Origin: Sphaerochaeta sp.
GTDB lineage: Bacteria > Spirochaetota > Spirochaetia > Sphaerochaetales > Sphaerochaetaceae
Length of the DNA stretch: 64,000 nt
NCBI GenBank assembly: GCA_022482495.1
Contig: JAKVPA010000003.1
Coordinates: 1-64,000 of the forward strand
Direction: 5' to 3'
This document shows positions 18,544 through 27,149 of the stretch, one piece after another (the stretch's first letter is position 1; each line of letters starts with the position of its first letter). Made by a program: the position numbers and the translations under genes. Below the pieces are notes generated by a model that worked only from the letters and a program-made list of their open reading frames with translations, searched no databases and was not told the origin of the DNA.

Positions 18544-19563
18544 TCAGTCGATGACCACCGCGAAACCGGAAGCAGGCTCCACCGTGCCGACCACCACCGC
18601 GCCGGGCAATGCAGCCACCAAACGTTCCGCGTCCCCAGGAGGAAGAGAAAACAGCAAGCCACCGCTCGTCTGGGGATCGCAGAGCAGGTCCTTCAGATTC
18701 TGGGGAATACGCTCGGCGAACGACACATGGGGGGAGACATAATCAAGGTTGTGGTACATCCCCTCGGGAAGCAGGCCGTAGGAGGCGGCTTCCAATGCGC
18801 CAGGCAGGATAGGGACCGCGGCGGAATGGATGTGGAAGGTCACCCCGCTTGCCTGAGCCATCTGCATGCCGTGTCCCAACAGGGAGAAACCGGTCACATC
18901 GGTGGCGGCATGGACGGACAAGGGCCGCGCCGCGTCCCGCGCCTTCTTGTTCAGCGTGGTCATGCTGGCGACCGCTCCTTCCAGATACACCGGATCATCC
19001 AGCATTTCCGCTTTCGCCGCGGTGACGATCACCCCGATGCCCAGCGGTTTGGTCAGTATCAGAACATCACCCGGTTTCGAGCCTTTGTTTGACCAGATGG
19101 TCCCTTTCTTGGCGAAGGCGGTTACGCACAGCCCGTACTTCGGTACGGCGTCGCTGATGGTGTGCCCGCCGGCGATCACCGCGCCGCTCTCCGCGACCTT
19201 GTCCTGACCACCCCGGAGAATCTGCTCCATTACGGACAGTTCCAGACAAGAGGGGAAGCAGAGCAGGTTCATTGCCACGGCGGGCTCCGCCCCCATGGCG
19301 TAGATATCAGACAAGGCGTTGGCCGCGGCAACTTGGCCGAACGTGTACGGGTCGTCCACCATCGGTGGGAAAAAATCCACCGTCTCGATGGCCACCGTAT
19401 CACCTTCCACCTGGTACACCAGAGCGTCATCGCTGGATTCGAACCCTTCCAGCAACCGGTCACTGTGCATCACCGGAAGTCGGGAGAGCGTGTCATGCAG
19501 TTTCTGGGGATCCAGCTTCGCGGCGCATCCGCTTACCTTCACCATACTGGTCAGTTTCACCAT
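18544..19563 (-). CDS. selD: Selenide, water dikinase (selenophosphate synthetase)
   Basis: Makes selenophosphate from selenide and ATP. The 339-residue protein has the active-site region KVSGCAAKLDP, with an ordinary Cys codon (TGC) rather than selenocysteine, followed by DDALVY, ETVDFFPPMVDDPYTFG, IYAMGAEP, GGHTISD and DVTGFSLLGHG, all conserved in SelD. Start at ATG 19563, sharing its A with the stop of DUF3343 (TGATG). Last gene of a four-gene overlapping set. No selA, selB or tRNA-Sec lies in the window, so use in a selenium-dependent molybdenum hydroxylase or in tRNA selenation is as plausible as selenocysteine. Confidence 0.95.
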   Translation of the reverse strand: MVKLTSMVKVSGCAAKLDPQKLHDTLSRLPVMHSDRLLEGFESSDDALVYQVEGDTVAIETVDFFPPMVDDPYTFGQVAAANALSDIYAMGAEPAVAMNLLCFPSCLELSVMEQILRGGQDKVAESGAVIAGGHTISDAVPKYGLCVTAFAKKGTIWSNKGSKPGDVLILTKPLGIGVIVTAAKAEMLDDPVYLEGAVASMTTLNKKARDAARPLSVHAATDVTGFSLLGHGMQMAQASGVTFHIHSAAVPILPGALEAASYGLLPEGMYHNLDYVSPHVSFAERIPQNLKDLLCDPQTSGGLLFSLPPGDAERLVAALPGAVVVGTVEPASGFAVVID

Positions 19564-19799
19564 CACCCATGCCTCCATACACACACATACCCCTCCCCTT
19601 CCGGGCGGTACACGCCGTCAAGATCCGGGGAGGAGACACAATCCCACGAAGGAGCCGTGTAGACGACGCACGTCCCGCACGAGGCGGACAAGGAGCGGGG
19701 CACCGGCCTGAGGTAGGCTGCGCACCCCCGTTTCTCCACATCCGTCTTGAACCGCAACGCGCCATAATGGCTGAAGAACGTCGCCGTCCAAGTCTCCAT
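19563..19799 (-). CDS. DUF3343 protein, putative Se/S carrier
   Basis: A 78-residue protein of the DUF3343 type found beside selD and TusA-like genes. Visible are the opening FFSHYGALRFKTDVEKRG, the PVPRSLSASCGTCVVY core with a CGTC pair of cysteines, and a tail with further single cysteines. Usual members are about 80-90 residues, so it is complete. It begins at an ATG overlapping the TusA-like stop (TAATG) and ends in the selD start. A role passing selenide or persulfide to SelD is a common proposal, not demonstrated. Confidence 0.8.
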   Translation of the reverse strand: METWTATFFSHYGALRFKTDVEKRGCAAYLRPVPRSLSASCGTCVVYTAPSWDCVSSPDLDGVYRPEGEGYVCVWRHG

Positions 19800-19993
19800 T
19801 ATTTCTTCAGATCCAGCGTCCAGCCATCCACCGTCACGGTGTATCCCACCGCTTTGGCGTACCGGGTGACATTCTCCAGCGCAGCGCGGTCATCCACCAG
19901 CACCTTCAGTTCCTCCGGCTTGTCAGCCAGCGCCTTCTTCGTCATAACCACCGGTTGGGGGCATGACAATCCCCTGGCGTCAATCTCACGCAT
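19799..19993 (-). CDS. yedF: TusA/SirA-like (YedF N-domain) sulfurtransferase-like protein
   Basis: Only 64 residues, a bare TusA-type domain with the CPxP signature in ARGLSCPQPVVMTKKAL. In many selenium-metabolism proteins called YedF this domain is followed by a second DsrE-like domain; that half is absent. It may relay sulfur or selenium as a persulfide/selenosulfide on the motif Cys. Its ATG overlaps the last eight bases of yedE (ATGCGTGA) and its stop overlaps DUF3343. Confidence 0.85.
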   Translation of the reverse strand: MREIDARGLSCPQPVVMTKKALADKPEELKVLVDDRAALENVTRYAKAVGYTVTVDGWTLDLKK

Positions 19994-21062
19994 ATTGTTC
20001 CTTTCCTTTCTTCGTAATGATCATGCCGCACGCAACCAGGAATGCCAAGCATACGATCACCATGACCTTTCCGTTGGTCGTCGGTCCCTTGCCGGAAGAG
20101 GCCAGGGAGAAGTTGTGGGCGAACGCGGCGCCCATCACCATGCCAAGCACCGACATGGCGCTGTCCGTGTTCCCCTCACCGGCCAGGATCACCTGCCGGA
20201 GCGGGCAGCCACCCAGCATTACGGCGGCAAGCCCTACCACGGACATGCCGAGGAAGTTCCACAGGCCGGAAGTATGGGCCACCGGCTGGTCGGCGAACGA
20301 AAGATGGAACGTTCCCGTAGCCAGTGACCAGATCAACGTAAACAGGAAGATGAAGAGCGGAGCCATGATCAACGTAGAGTCCTTGAACAGGATCAGATCA
20401 CGGATGCCACCGGCCATGCAAAGTCTGCTGCGCTGGGCAAGGGCGCCGACCAACAGTCCGATGATCAGGGAAGCGGCAACCGGCGCGTGCATCGCACCCG
20501 GTCCGGAACCCGCCTTGCTGAAGGCAAGCAACGTGGGGAACGCGAACAGGAGCACCAAAAGCACCACCTGCAGTCCGGAGAACACCGTTCCTTCCAAGCG
20601 TCCCAGCATCTGGCTGCGCCCCAACGAGAAACCTCTGTTGAGGAACAGCGTCCCGACCCACACGCCACCAGCAAACCCGAACAGACCGATCAAGGCGTTC
20701 AAGTCACCGGCGCCCAGACGGAGCACCATCCGAAGCGGGCATCCCAAGAACACCAGCGCTCCGACCATCATGCAGAAGCCGAACAGAAATCGGAGCATCG
20801 GGGACGAACCGCCTCGCGGCTGGAATTCCCCTCGAGCCATGGAGAGGATGAACGCGCCCAGCACCATGGCGGGAATTTCCGGCCTGAGATACTGGACGGC
20901 GCCCGCGTTCTGCAGATGCAGAGAACCGGCGATATCCCGGATGAAACACGCGATGCAGAACCCCATGTTCTTGGGATTCCCCCACAACACCAACAACGCT
21001 GCGCCCAACCCCACCAAGACACCGGTAGCGGCGAGCACTTTCTTTTCCTTTGTGATCGTCAT
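19986..21062 (-). CDS. yedE: YedE-family putative selenium/sulfur transporter
   Basis: Ten-or-so-TM membrane protein of 358 residues, YeeE/YedE (DUF395) type. The two family signature segments are present with their cysteines: GCPLRMVLRLGAGD near residue 110 and GGCPLRQVILAGEGN near residue 285. YeeE-like proteins bring thiosulfate into the cell; the YedE branch is repeatedly found with selD and is proposed to import a selenium species. First gene of yedE-yedF-DUF3343-selD, all with overlapping ends. Start ATG 21062, six bases after TATACT, no Shine-Dalgarno. Confidence 0.85.
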   Translation of the reverse strand: MTITKEKKVLAATGVLVGLGAALLVLWGNPKNMGFCIACFIRDIAGSLHLQNAGAVQYLRPEIPAMVLGAFILSMARGEFQPRGGSSPMLRFLFGFCMMVGALVFLGCPLRMVLRLGAGDLNALIGLFGFAGGVWVGTLFLNRGFSLGRSQMLGRLEGTVFSGLQVVLLVLLFAFPTLLAFSKAGSGPGAMHAPVAASLIIGLLVGALAQRSRLCMAGGIRDLILFKDSTLIMAPLFIFLFTLIWSLATGTFHLSFADQPVAHTSGLWNFLGMSVVGLAAVMLGGCPLRQVILAGEGNTDSAMSVLGMVMGAAFAHNFSLASSGKGPTTNGKVMVIVCLAFLVACGMIITKKGKEQYA

Positions 21063-21068
21063 AGGCGC

Positions 21069-21097
21069 AGTATACCATTATGTTTTTCACCATGCAA
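21069..21097 (-). promoter_or_regulatory. Leaderless-type promoter of the yedE-selD operon
   Basis: TTGCAT, 17 bases, TATACT (21074-21069), six bases, ATG at 21062 on the minus strand. Confidence 0.6.
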
Positions 21098-21213
21098 TGA
21101 AGTTTTTTAGGGTTCCTTCCACAATTCAGCCCTTGGATTCCCGGGAAGCAAAAACACGAAAGAACCACCCTTTCCCGGCAGGTGTCCCATCGTAGTCCGA
21201 AGAGTTTTAAAAT

Positions 21214-21492
21214 ATGGTAACGATTGTTGATGAAAGAAAGCTGGAGACATATTTGGGGTTCCATCACAACCAGTTCCTTTATCAGAAAGCCGGATATATC
21301 CTTTCCTATTTTCCCAAGATGAAACTTTCCAAATCCTTTTTCAAACGATGTCATTCCCATATTGGGAAAAGCATCCGGTATCTTTCCATGGATAATCGAT
21401 GGGAGAATCCAATCTACCATGCATTCTGGCAACTCTACGCTCCAGAAGATCTTCTGAAGACGATGGAACAGGGAGCTAATGCAGATGTTTGA
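21214..21492 (+). pseudogene. AbiEi-like antitoxin fragment
   Basis: A 92-residue ORF resembling the C-terminal part of AbiEi/type IV antitoxins (KAGYILSYF, SFFKRCHSHIGKSIRYL, WQLYAPEDLLKTMEQG). Whole members are about 190-280 residues with an N-terminal winged helix, which is missing; nothing family-like precedes the ATG. It overlaps the toxin remnant by 14 bases, the usual order of the bicistronic module. Assignment rests on pattern and neighbour and is only moderate. Confidence 0.5.
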
Positions 21493-22174
21493 TCTTTCCC
21501 TTTCGGAACTAACAAAAAAAGCAGAAGAATTGCACTTCGTACGTGACACCTTGGAAAAGGTGTTACGTCTGACTGAAATCCTGACGTATATTCATTCAAA
21601 TTCCCGAATGAAGGACACACTTGCTTTGAAAGGTGGTACCGCAATCAACCTGACAGTGTTCAACCTCCCTCGTTTGTCAGTAGACATTGACCTGGATTAC
21701 CATGCAGATCAGACACGAACAGAAATGATGACAACCAGAAAAGAAATCACAAAAGATTTGCCAACGTACAGGGAGAGCCAAGGATACACACGACACACAG
21801 GGAGTAAATCTTGGCATAGTCTGGATTCGTTTGTCTTCTCATATACCCATTAAGGAGGTAGAAGTGATAACCTTAACATCGAGATAACCTATTCATTACG
21901 CTCTCATATGTTTGATCCTGTTCTTAGGCCTTTGCTGATTGAAACAACATCCAAGAAACAAGAAGTGTGAACACGTATGCCTCTTGAAATGTATGTAGGA
22001 AAAACAAACGCCCTGCTCAATCGTGCGGCCACGCGTGATCTCTATGATACGTTTTATATGATACGACATCATCTTATTCCAGAAAATCTCTCTTCTACAT
22101 TCCGAAAACGTATCGTCTTTTATACAGCGATTTCTTCAGAAACATCATCAATTTACGTTTGTTTTTTGGCTTGA
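21479..22174 (+). pseudogene. AbiEii-type nucleotidyltransferase toxin, nonsense-inactivated
   Basis: In one continuous frame this encodes recognisable AbiEii/AbiGii toxin sequence: LALKGGTAINLTVFNLPRLS with VDIDLDY (nucleotidyltransferase GGTA...DxD), SLDSFVFSYT, NIEITYSLRSHMFDPVLRPL, MYVGKTNALLNRAATRDLYD. The frame is cut by TAA at 21851-21853 and TGA at 21968-21970 and ends early at 22174 against a family length near 300. These are substitutions rather than indels, so unlike other broken genes in the window this one looks truly decayed. Lower GC than its neighbours suggests transfer. Confidence 0.75.
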
Positions 22175-22476
22175 TTACCTTGTCGACTTCCCATTCAAAT
22201 CTTCTCAATTTTCAGTGTAGATTCCAGTGTTCGCATAGAATTCATTCCAGTAAAAAGATAATCTCCTGAGCAACCAGGCAGAGACAGGACAAGGAAGGAA
22301 ACCTCCCCTCTTATTCCTCTCAAAGGGACGGACACACCTGCAAGGGGACACGCATCCGGTGTCAGGTGCGCTCTCCACGTATGCTTTTGGGGATCGAAAA
22401 AGGCATGGCTTCTGATTTCCATTATCCGCCCACATCCGGAATGGCAAAAGACGGGATATTGCGCTACACTTGTGCC
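22175..22476. other. Intergenic region between AbiE remnant and NifS-like gene
   Basis: About 300 bases with no gene I can support. The left part may be further toxin debris. At the right end TACACT (22465-22470) lies six bases before the NifS-like ATG. I compared the purine-rich middle (22280-22330) with common riboswitch consensus elements from memory and recognised none. Confidence 0.5.
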
Positions 22477-23610
22477 ATGCGGCGGATCTATCTGGACAAC
22501 GCAAGCACCTCATGGCCTAAAGCCCCCGGCGTCGGGAAGGCCATCACTGACTTTCTCTCAGGCAACGGGAGCAACGTCAACCGTGGCGCGTATTCCCATG
22601 CCTACGCGACGGAAGAACAGGTGATGGAAACCCGCCAGATGGTCGCGTCGCTGTTCTCCATCCCCGACCCCCGGCTGGTCACCTTCACGCTGAACGTAAC
22701 CGAAGCGCTGAACTTTTTGATCAAAGGGCTGTTCCAGCCCGGTGACCACCTGCTGGTCTCCTCCATGGAACATAACGCCGTGATGCGTCCTCTGGTGCAA
22801 AGCGGCTTCCCGTTCACCCGCATTCCTTCCGATTCACAGGGCAGGATGCTCGTCGATCATCTGGAGGATCTCATCACGCCCCAGACCAAAGCCATCATCA
22901 CCACCGCTGCAAGCAACGTCTGCGGCACCATCCAACCGCTTGCAGAGTTGTCTGAATTCGCCCGGCGGCACCATCTGCTTTTTTTGGTGGATACAGCGCA
23001 GGCCGTACCCTATCTGGATCTCTGTGGCATCCACGCCGACGCGTTCGCCTGGACGGGACACAAAGGACTGCTCGGCCCCCAGGGAGTCGGAGGGCTCGCG
23101 CTCACCGAAAAAATCGCCTCTACCATCGACCCGCTGGTCAGCGGCGGCACCGGCTCGTTCAGCGACAAGGAAACCATCCCAACCGTCCTTCCCGACCGGC
23201 TGGAAGCGGGGACGCAGAATCTGCCCGGCATCCTGGGACTGCACGCCGCCCTCACCTATCTGAAAGCCCATGGGAAGAAAGTGAAAGAAAGGGAATACCA
23301 GACAGGAGGAGCGCTGTTGGAAATCCTTATGGAACAACCGGGCGTCTCATTGGTCGGGCTTCCCACGATGGAAGGCCGTGTCCCGGTATTTTCCATCACC
23401 ACACCGGGGAACGATCCCGCCGATGTGGCCTTTTCACTCGCCGATCGTTATGGAATCGAAACACGGGTGGGGTTGCATTGCGCGCCATCCGCCCATACCA
23501 GTCTCGGAACGTTCCCCGGAGGCACAATACGCTTCGCTCCGGGGCCGTTCACCACCGATGAGGATATCCTCGCCACCAAAGAAGCGTTGAAGGAGCTGAT
23601 CCATGCATGA
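22477..23610 (+). CDS. Cysteine desulfurase-like protein, EF2568 type
   Basis: Class V PLP enzyme of 377 residues. It opens [19 protein letters not shown]; the Schiff-base Lys is in [13 protein letters not shown]; the catalytic Cys loop is [19 protein letters not shown] near residue 325, followed by IRFAPGPF. This matches the EF2568 subgroup of NifS-like proteins that sits with selD and molybdenum-hydroxylase maturation genes. Expected role is release of sulfur (or selenium from selenocysteine) for cofactor maturation. Start ATG 22477, six bases after TACACT, no Shine-Dalgarno. Its last eight bases overlap the XdhC-like gene. Confidence 0.85.
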   Translation: MRRIYLDNASTSWPKAPGVGKAITDFLSGNGSNVNRGAYSHAYATEEQVMETRQMVASLFSIPDPRLVTFTLNVTEALNFLIKGLFQPGDHLLVSSMEHNAVMRPLVQSGFPFTRIPSDSQGRMLVDHLEDLITPQTKAIITTAASNVCGTIQPLAELSEFARRHHLLFLVDTAQAVPYLDLCGIHADAFAWTGHKGLLGPQGVGGLALTEKIASTIDPLVSGGTGSFSDKETIPTVLPDRLEAGTQNLPGILGLHAALTYLKAHGKKVKEREYQTGGALLEILMEQPGVSLVGLPTMEGRVPVFSITTPGNDPADVAFSLADRYGIETRVGLHCAPSAHTSLGTFPGGTIRFAPGPFTTDEDILATKEALKELIHA

Positions 23611-24541
23611 ATACTATCGTCACCTGTCCCAATTTCTGAACAAGGACATCTGCAGCCGGACCACGGTGCTTTCCGGCCCCCACATCGGAGAAGAAGCGAT
23701 CTCCATCGGGGACAAGCAGGTGCTTGCCAGTCCCCATTTTGAGCCCGAAGGAGCGCAGACGCTGACCGAACATCTGATCCCCAAACCGCACCTGGTGCTG
23801 TTTGGAGGCGGCCATGTATCCCTGGCGCTGTACCAGCTGGGCGTTTTGCAGGAAATGCCGATGGACGCCTACGACGACCGGGAGGAATTCGCCAACCAGG
23901 CGCGCTTTCCCAAGGCGACCGTCCACTGCATGCCCTTCGACCAGCTCCCCCAGCACCCCATCACGTTCCCCGGGGCGTACGTGGTCATCGCGACCCATGG
24001 ACATCTGTTCGACCGGCAGTGCCTGGCCTACTCTCTCCGGCAACCCCATGCCTACATCGGCATGATCGGCAGCAGGGCGAAGGTGGCGTTCACCTTCGAC
24101 GCGCTGAGGAAGGAAGGGTTCACCGACGAAGAACTCTCTTCGGTGCACGCCCCCATCGGACTTGCCATCGGCGGAAACAGCCCGGCGGAGATCGCCGTGT
24201 CCATCATGGCCCAGATCATCTCCATCTACGCCAAGGATCCCGGTCGTGTGTTGATCGACCCGACGGTGCTTGCCGCTGCCACCTCCTGTGAAACGGACGG
24301 CGTGTTGGTCCGCGTGCTTGAGAAAACCGGCTCCTCCCCGGCGACTCCTGGAGCGATGATGCTGGTCACCAAGGACAACGTCATCGGAACGGTGGGGGGA
24401 GGATCAGTGGAGAAACGGGCCATCGACAAGGCAAGGGCGCTCAAAGCGAACATGATCGACGCAGAGGACCTCGGTCCCCATGGAGACGCCGGTATGGTCT
24501 GCGGCGGCGCGGTGAAGCTTCTCTACACCCGGCTCTGGTAA
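23603..24541 (+). CDS. XdhC/CoxI-like molybdenum-hydroxylase maturation protein, domain order reversed
   Basis: A 312-residue protein containing both halves of XdhC but in swapped order. Residues about 60-215 are the Rossmann XdhC_C domain ([60 protein letters not shown]). Residues about 225-310 are the CoxI-like part ([44 protein letters not shown]). Canonical XdhC has the CoxI part first. XdhC binds molybdenum cofactor and helps install its sulfido ligand. ATG overlaps the NifS-like stop (ATGCATGA), so the pair is co-translated: a sulfur/selenium donor plus a cofactor chaperone. Tail overlaps convergent yqeC by 19 bases. Confidence 0.8.
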   Translation: MHEYYRHLSQFLNKDICSRTTVLSGPHIGEEAISIGDKQVLASPHFEPEGAQTLTEHLIPKPHLVLFGGGHVSLALYQLGVLQEMPMDAYDDREEFANQARFPKATVHCMPFDQLPQHPITFPGAYVVIATHGHLFDRQCLAYSLRQPHAYIGMIGSRAKVAFTFDALRKEGFTDEELSSVHAPIGLAIGGNSPAEIAVSIMAQIISIYAKDPGRVLIDPTVLAAATSCETDGVLVRVLEKTGSSPATPGAMMLVTKDNVIGTVGGGSVEKRAIDKARALKANMIDAEDLGPHGDAGMVCGGAVKLLYTRLW

Positions 24542-25227
24542 CAGCGGTTTTCCTGTACCGATCCCCACAGGATGGGATAGGGAGCGTGGAGGGACAAACT
24601 CTTCTCCCTCTCCGTCTCCTCTATCGCGTCGTACTGGTTGCAGAGGATCAAGCAGGAGCGTTGGGCTGAAAAACCTTTCCTCACCCCTTGTGGCGTATCG
24701 ATCAGATGCTGCAGATAGGGGAAATCCACCGTTTTCTCCCCCGTCTCACCAAAACACACCTCCTTCCGCGGTTGTCCAATGGCTGACAACCCAAGTACGG
24801 CGATCACCGTGTCGGTGAACGAAGGGATCACCGGATCCCGCTCCGTATGGAGTTTCAACGGAAGACGACGCGCGCCATCCGCCTCGATCAACGTGATGTC
24901 ATACCGGAAGGAAAGGTTGTGGATACTCTCCAAGGAAGGAGCAATCGCTTTGGGAAGAGAGGGATGAGGGTCGGCGAACCAGACCGTCTCGCCGGGATGG
25001 GGAAAGTAGGAGGAAACCTCCGAATCTCCGAAGAAGTACCGGTCAGCGGAAAACCCAAAGCCTTCGGGGGTCTGCATCTTCGTGGTGGTCGTCAAAAGCA
25101 CCCGCTTTCCCAAACCCCGGTAATACCGCCCCAGAAGGGCAAGCAGACTGGTCTTCCCCCCGGCTCCGGTGATGGCGATGACCTTCCCACGCGCCAACGT
25201 GCCGATCGTTTCGTCCAAACGCGTCAT
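24523..25227 (-). CDS. yqeC: Selenium-dependent hydroxylase accessory protein YqeC
   Basis: P-loop protein of 234 residues with Walker A in VIAITGAGGKTSLLALLG, LLTTTTKMQTPE, LIEADGARRLPLK and a C-terminal LILCNQYDA. It matches YqeC, a genomic marker of selenium-dependent molybdenum hydroxylases; biochemical role unknown. Start placed at ATG 25227; a TTG five codons earlier is possible and neither has a strong Shine-Dalgarno. It lies only 31 bases after the sugar permease gene on the same strand, so it may be transcribed from the sugar-transporter promoter while facing its functional partners. Confidence 0.85.
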   Translation of the reverse strand: MTRLDETIGTLARGKVIAITGAGGKTSLLALLGRYYRGLGKRVLLTTTTKMQTPEGFGFSADRYFFGDSEVSSYFPHPGETVWFADPHPSLPKAIAPSLESIHNLSFRYDITLIEADGARRLPLKLHTERDPVIPSFTDTVIAVLGLSAIGQPRKEVCFGETGEKTVDFPYLQHLIDTPQGVRKGFSAQRSCLILCNQYDAIEETEREKSLSLHAPYPILWGSVQENRCYQSRV

Positions 25228-25258
25228 GCATCCATCATCCAAAGCGCTTCGCCATCCG

Positions 25259-26140
25259 TCAACCCTTGCGGGACTCGTACACCTCCGCGCCGCCCAGGAA
25301 GTATTTGGACAGGAAGCCGAACAGGATGAACATCGGGATGGACGCCAGGAGTGCGCATGCCATCATGGCTCCCTCGTCCGTCTGCTTCTCCTCGCTGAAC
25401 TTGGTGATGTACAACGGGATGGTCTTCATCTTCTCACTCTGTGACACCAACAACGGCCAGAGCAGGTTGTCCCACTGGTTGCGGAACGAGAGGATTCCCA
25501 GCGTGGCCACCACCGGCGTGCAGTTGGGAAGCACGATCCTCCAGTAGATGGAGAACTCCCCTAGCCCGTCCACACGGCTGGCGTCCAGATACTCGCTGGG
25601 GAACGTGATCAAATACTGGCGCATCTGGAACACCCCAAAGGCGGAGACGAGGAACGGGATGATCAAGCCACGGTACGTGTCCATGATCTTCATCGAAGAT
25701 GCGACCATGTACAGAGGGATCATGATGGCCTCAAACGGGATCATCATCGTCGCCATGATGGCCATGAACACGAACGTCCGTCCCTTGAACTTGAACTTGG
25801 CAAGTCCGTATCCGCACAACGATGCCAACAGGACGGTGGTGGCGGCGTCGGTGAGCGCCACGACCAACGAGTTCCAGATGTTACGGAGGAACACCGGATT
25901 ATTGTTGTTGCCGTAGATCGCCTTGTGGAAGTTGGTCAGAAACGTACGGTCCTGCGTTAGAAAATACGACCTGGAAGGGATCCAATTGAACGGCATGGTG
26001 AGGATCTGCTTGGCGTCCATGAAGGAAGCCACCACCATGAACAGGATGGGAAGAATGGTGAAACACATCACGATAAGCAGGAGAATCCACGCCACCACTT
26101 CTCCCACACTCACCCGGCCGACATAAGTATTGCTTGCCAT
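25259..26140 (-). CDS. Sugar ABC transporter permease, MalG type
   Basis: Inner-membrane permease of 293 residues with six predicted TM helices and the EAA loop DASRVDGLGEFSIYWRIVLP that contacts the ATPase. C-terminal gene of the binding-protein/permease/permease trio. The usual MsmK/MalK ATPase gene is absent from the operon, so a shared ATPase elsewhere must energise it. Nine bases separate it from the preceding permease stop. Confidence 0.9.
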   Translation of the reverse strand: MASNTYVGRVSVGEVVAWILLLIVMCFTILPILFMVVASFMDAKQILTMPFNWIPSRSYFLTQDRTFLTNFHKAIYGNNNNPVFLRNIWNSLVVALTDAATTVLLASLCGYGLAKFKFKGRTFVFMAIMATMMIPFEAIMIPLYMVASSMKIMDTYRGLIIPFLVSAFGVFQMRQYLITFPSEYLDASRVDGLGEFSIYWRIVLPNCTPVVATLGILSFRNQWDNLLWPLLVSQSEKMKTIPLYITKFSEEKQTDEGAMMACALLASIPMFILFGFLSKYFLGGAEVYESRKG

Positions 26141-26149
26141 ATCCGCCTC

Positions 26150-27073
26150 CTAGTACTCGACGTCGTCGCTCTTGGAAGCGGCGAACTGCAGATAGGTGAG
26201 CGCCAGCATGATGACGAACAGGATGATGGACATGGCCGAAGCCCGCCCCAACTTCCCGTTGCGCACCCCAGTGTAATAGATGTTCATCGTGATCACGTCG
26301 ATCGGCCCTCGCGCCGCTCCGTTCTGCACGAACATGTACTGCGTGCTGAACGTTTTCAGGCACTGCAGCATCGCCATGATGGAAACCAGCACCACCGTCG
26401 GTTTGAGCAGTGGCAGCGTGATGCGCCAGAACGTATGCCAACGACTGGAACCATCGACGATGGCCGCCTCGTAGAGCGTCGGAGGAATCGACGCCAGACC
26501 AGTGATGAACAGAATGACGAAATAGCCGATGTATTTCCAGAAATAGACAATCATGGTGGACCATTGCAACATACCGTCATCCGTCAACCATCGATAGTCC
26601 ACCCCATGGGTCATCAACAGATGGTTGGAAAACTGGTTGACCAGTCCCCTCGGATTGAACAAGATCATCCAGATGGACGCGGCGACCACCGACGAGAGGA
26701 CTGCGGGCATGTAGAACGCGATCTGGAAAAAACCACGTTGGCCAGGTTGTCTGAGTTGCATCATCAACGTGGCGAGGATCAAGGAGATCACCACCATGGG
26801 GATGAAGGTCCCCAACGTGAAGGTGAAGGTCGCCCGCATCGAATTGAGCAGCGGGAAACCGGCGTTCTCCTGGGTGAACAGATACACGTAGTTCTGCAAC
26901 CCCACCCACTTGCTGGTACGGGCGATGGCCTGCCGGTTGGTGAAACTGGTCAGAAGCGCATTGATGATCGGATAAAAGCTGAACACCGCGAAAAACACCA
27001 GGCAGGGGACGGTAAACAAAAATCCCCATTTCGCCTGCTTGCGTTCAATACTGTACGTTTTTTGCTTGGCCAT
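26150..27073 (-). CDS. Sugar ABC transporter permease, MalF type
   Basis: Partner permease of 307 residues: an N-terminal TM (WGFLFTVPCLVFFAVFSFYP) typical of the UgpA/MalF side, six helices in all, and the EAA loop YEAAIVDGSSRWHTFWRITLP. Start at ATG 27073 (MAKQKTYS), with GGGGAGAGG just upstream; an in-frame ATG eight codons earlier would include that Shine-Dalgarno. Between the binding protein and the second permease. Confidence 0.9.
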   Translation of the reverse strand: MAKQKTYSIERKQAKWGFLFTVPCLVFFAVFSFYPIINALLTSFTNRQAIARTSKWVGLQNYVYLFTQENAGFPLLNSMRATFTFTLGTFIPMVVISLILATLMMQLRQPGQRGFFQIAFYMPAVLSSVVAASIWMILFNPRGLVNQFSNHLLMTHGVDYRWLTDDGMLQWSTMIVYFWKYIGYFVILFITGLASIPPTLYEAAIVDGSSRWHTFWRITLPLLKPTVVLVSIMAMLQCLKTFSTQYMFVQNGAARGPIDVITMNIYYTGVRNGKLGRASAMSIILFVIMLALTYLQFAASKSDDVEY

Positions 27074-27149
27074 AACACCTCTCCCCATACATATCACCGA
27101 AAAAATGGAAAGCGAGGGGCGTTTCCACCCCTCGCGCCTTACGAAGAAA

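Noticed and set aside
18544-19563. Selenocysteine in SelD
   Set aside because: The active-site codon is TGC, not TGA.
22205-22470. Possible riboswitch in front of the NifS-like gene
   Set aside because: No consensus core of the common classes could be matched by eye, and the promoter at 22465-22470 lies downstream of it. A covariance-model search would decide.
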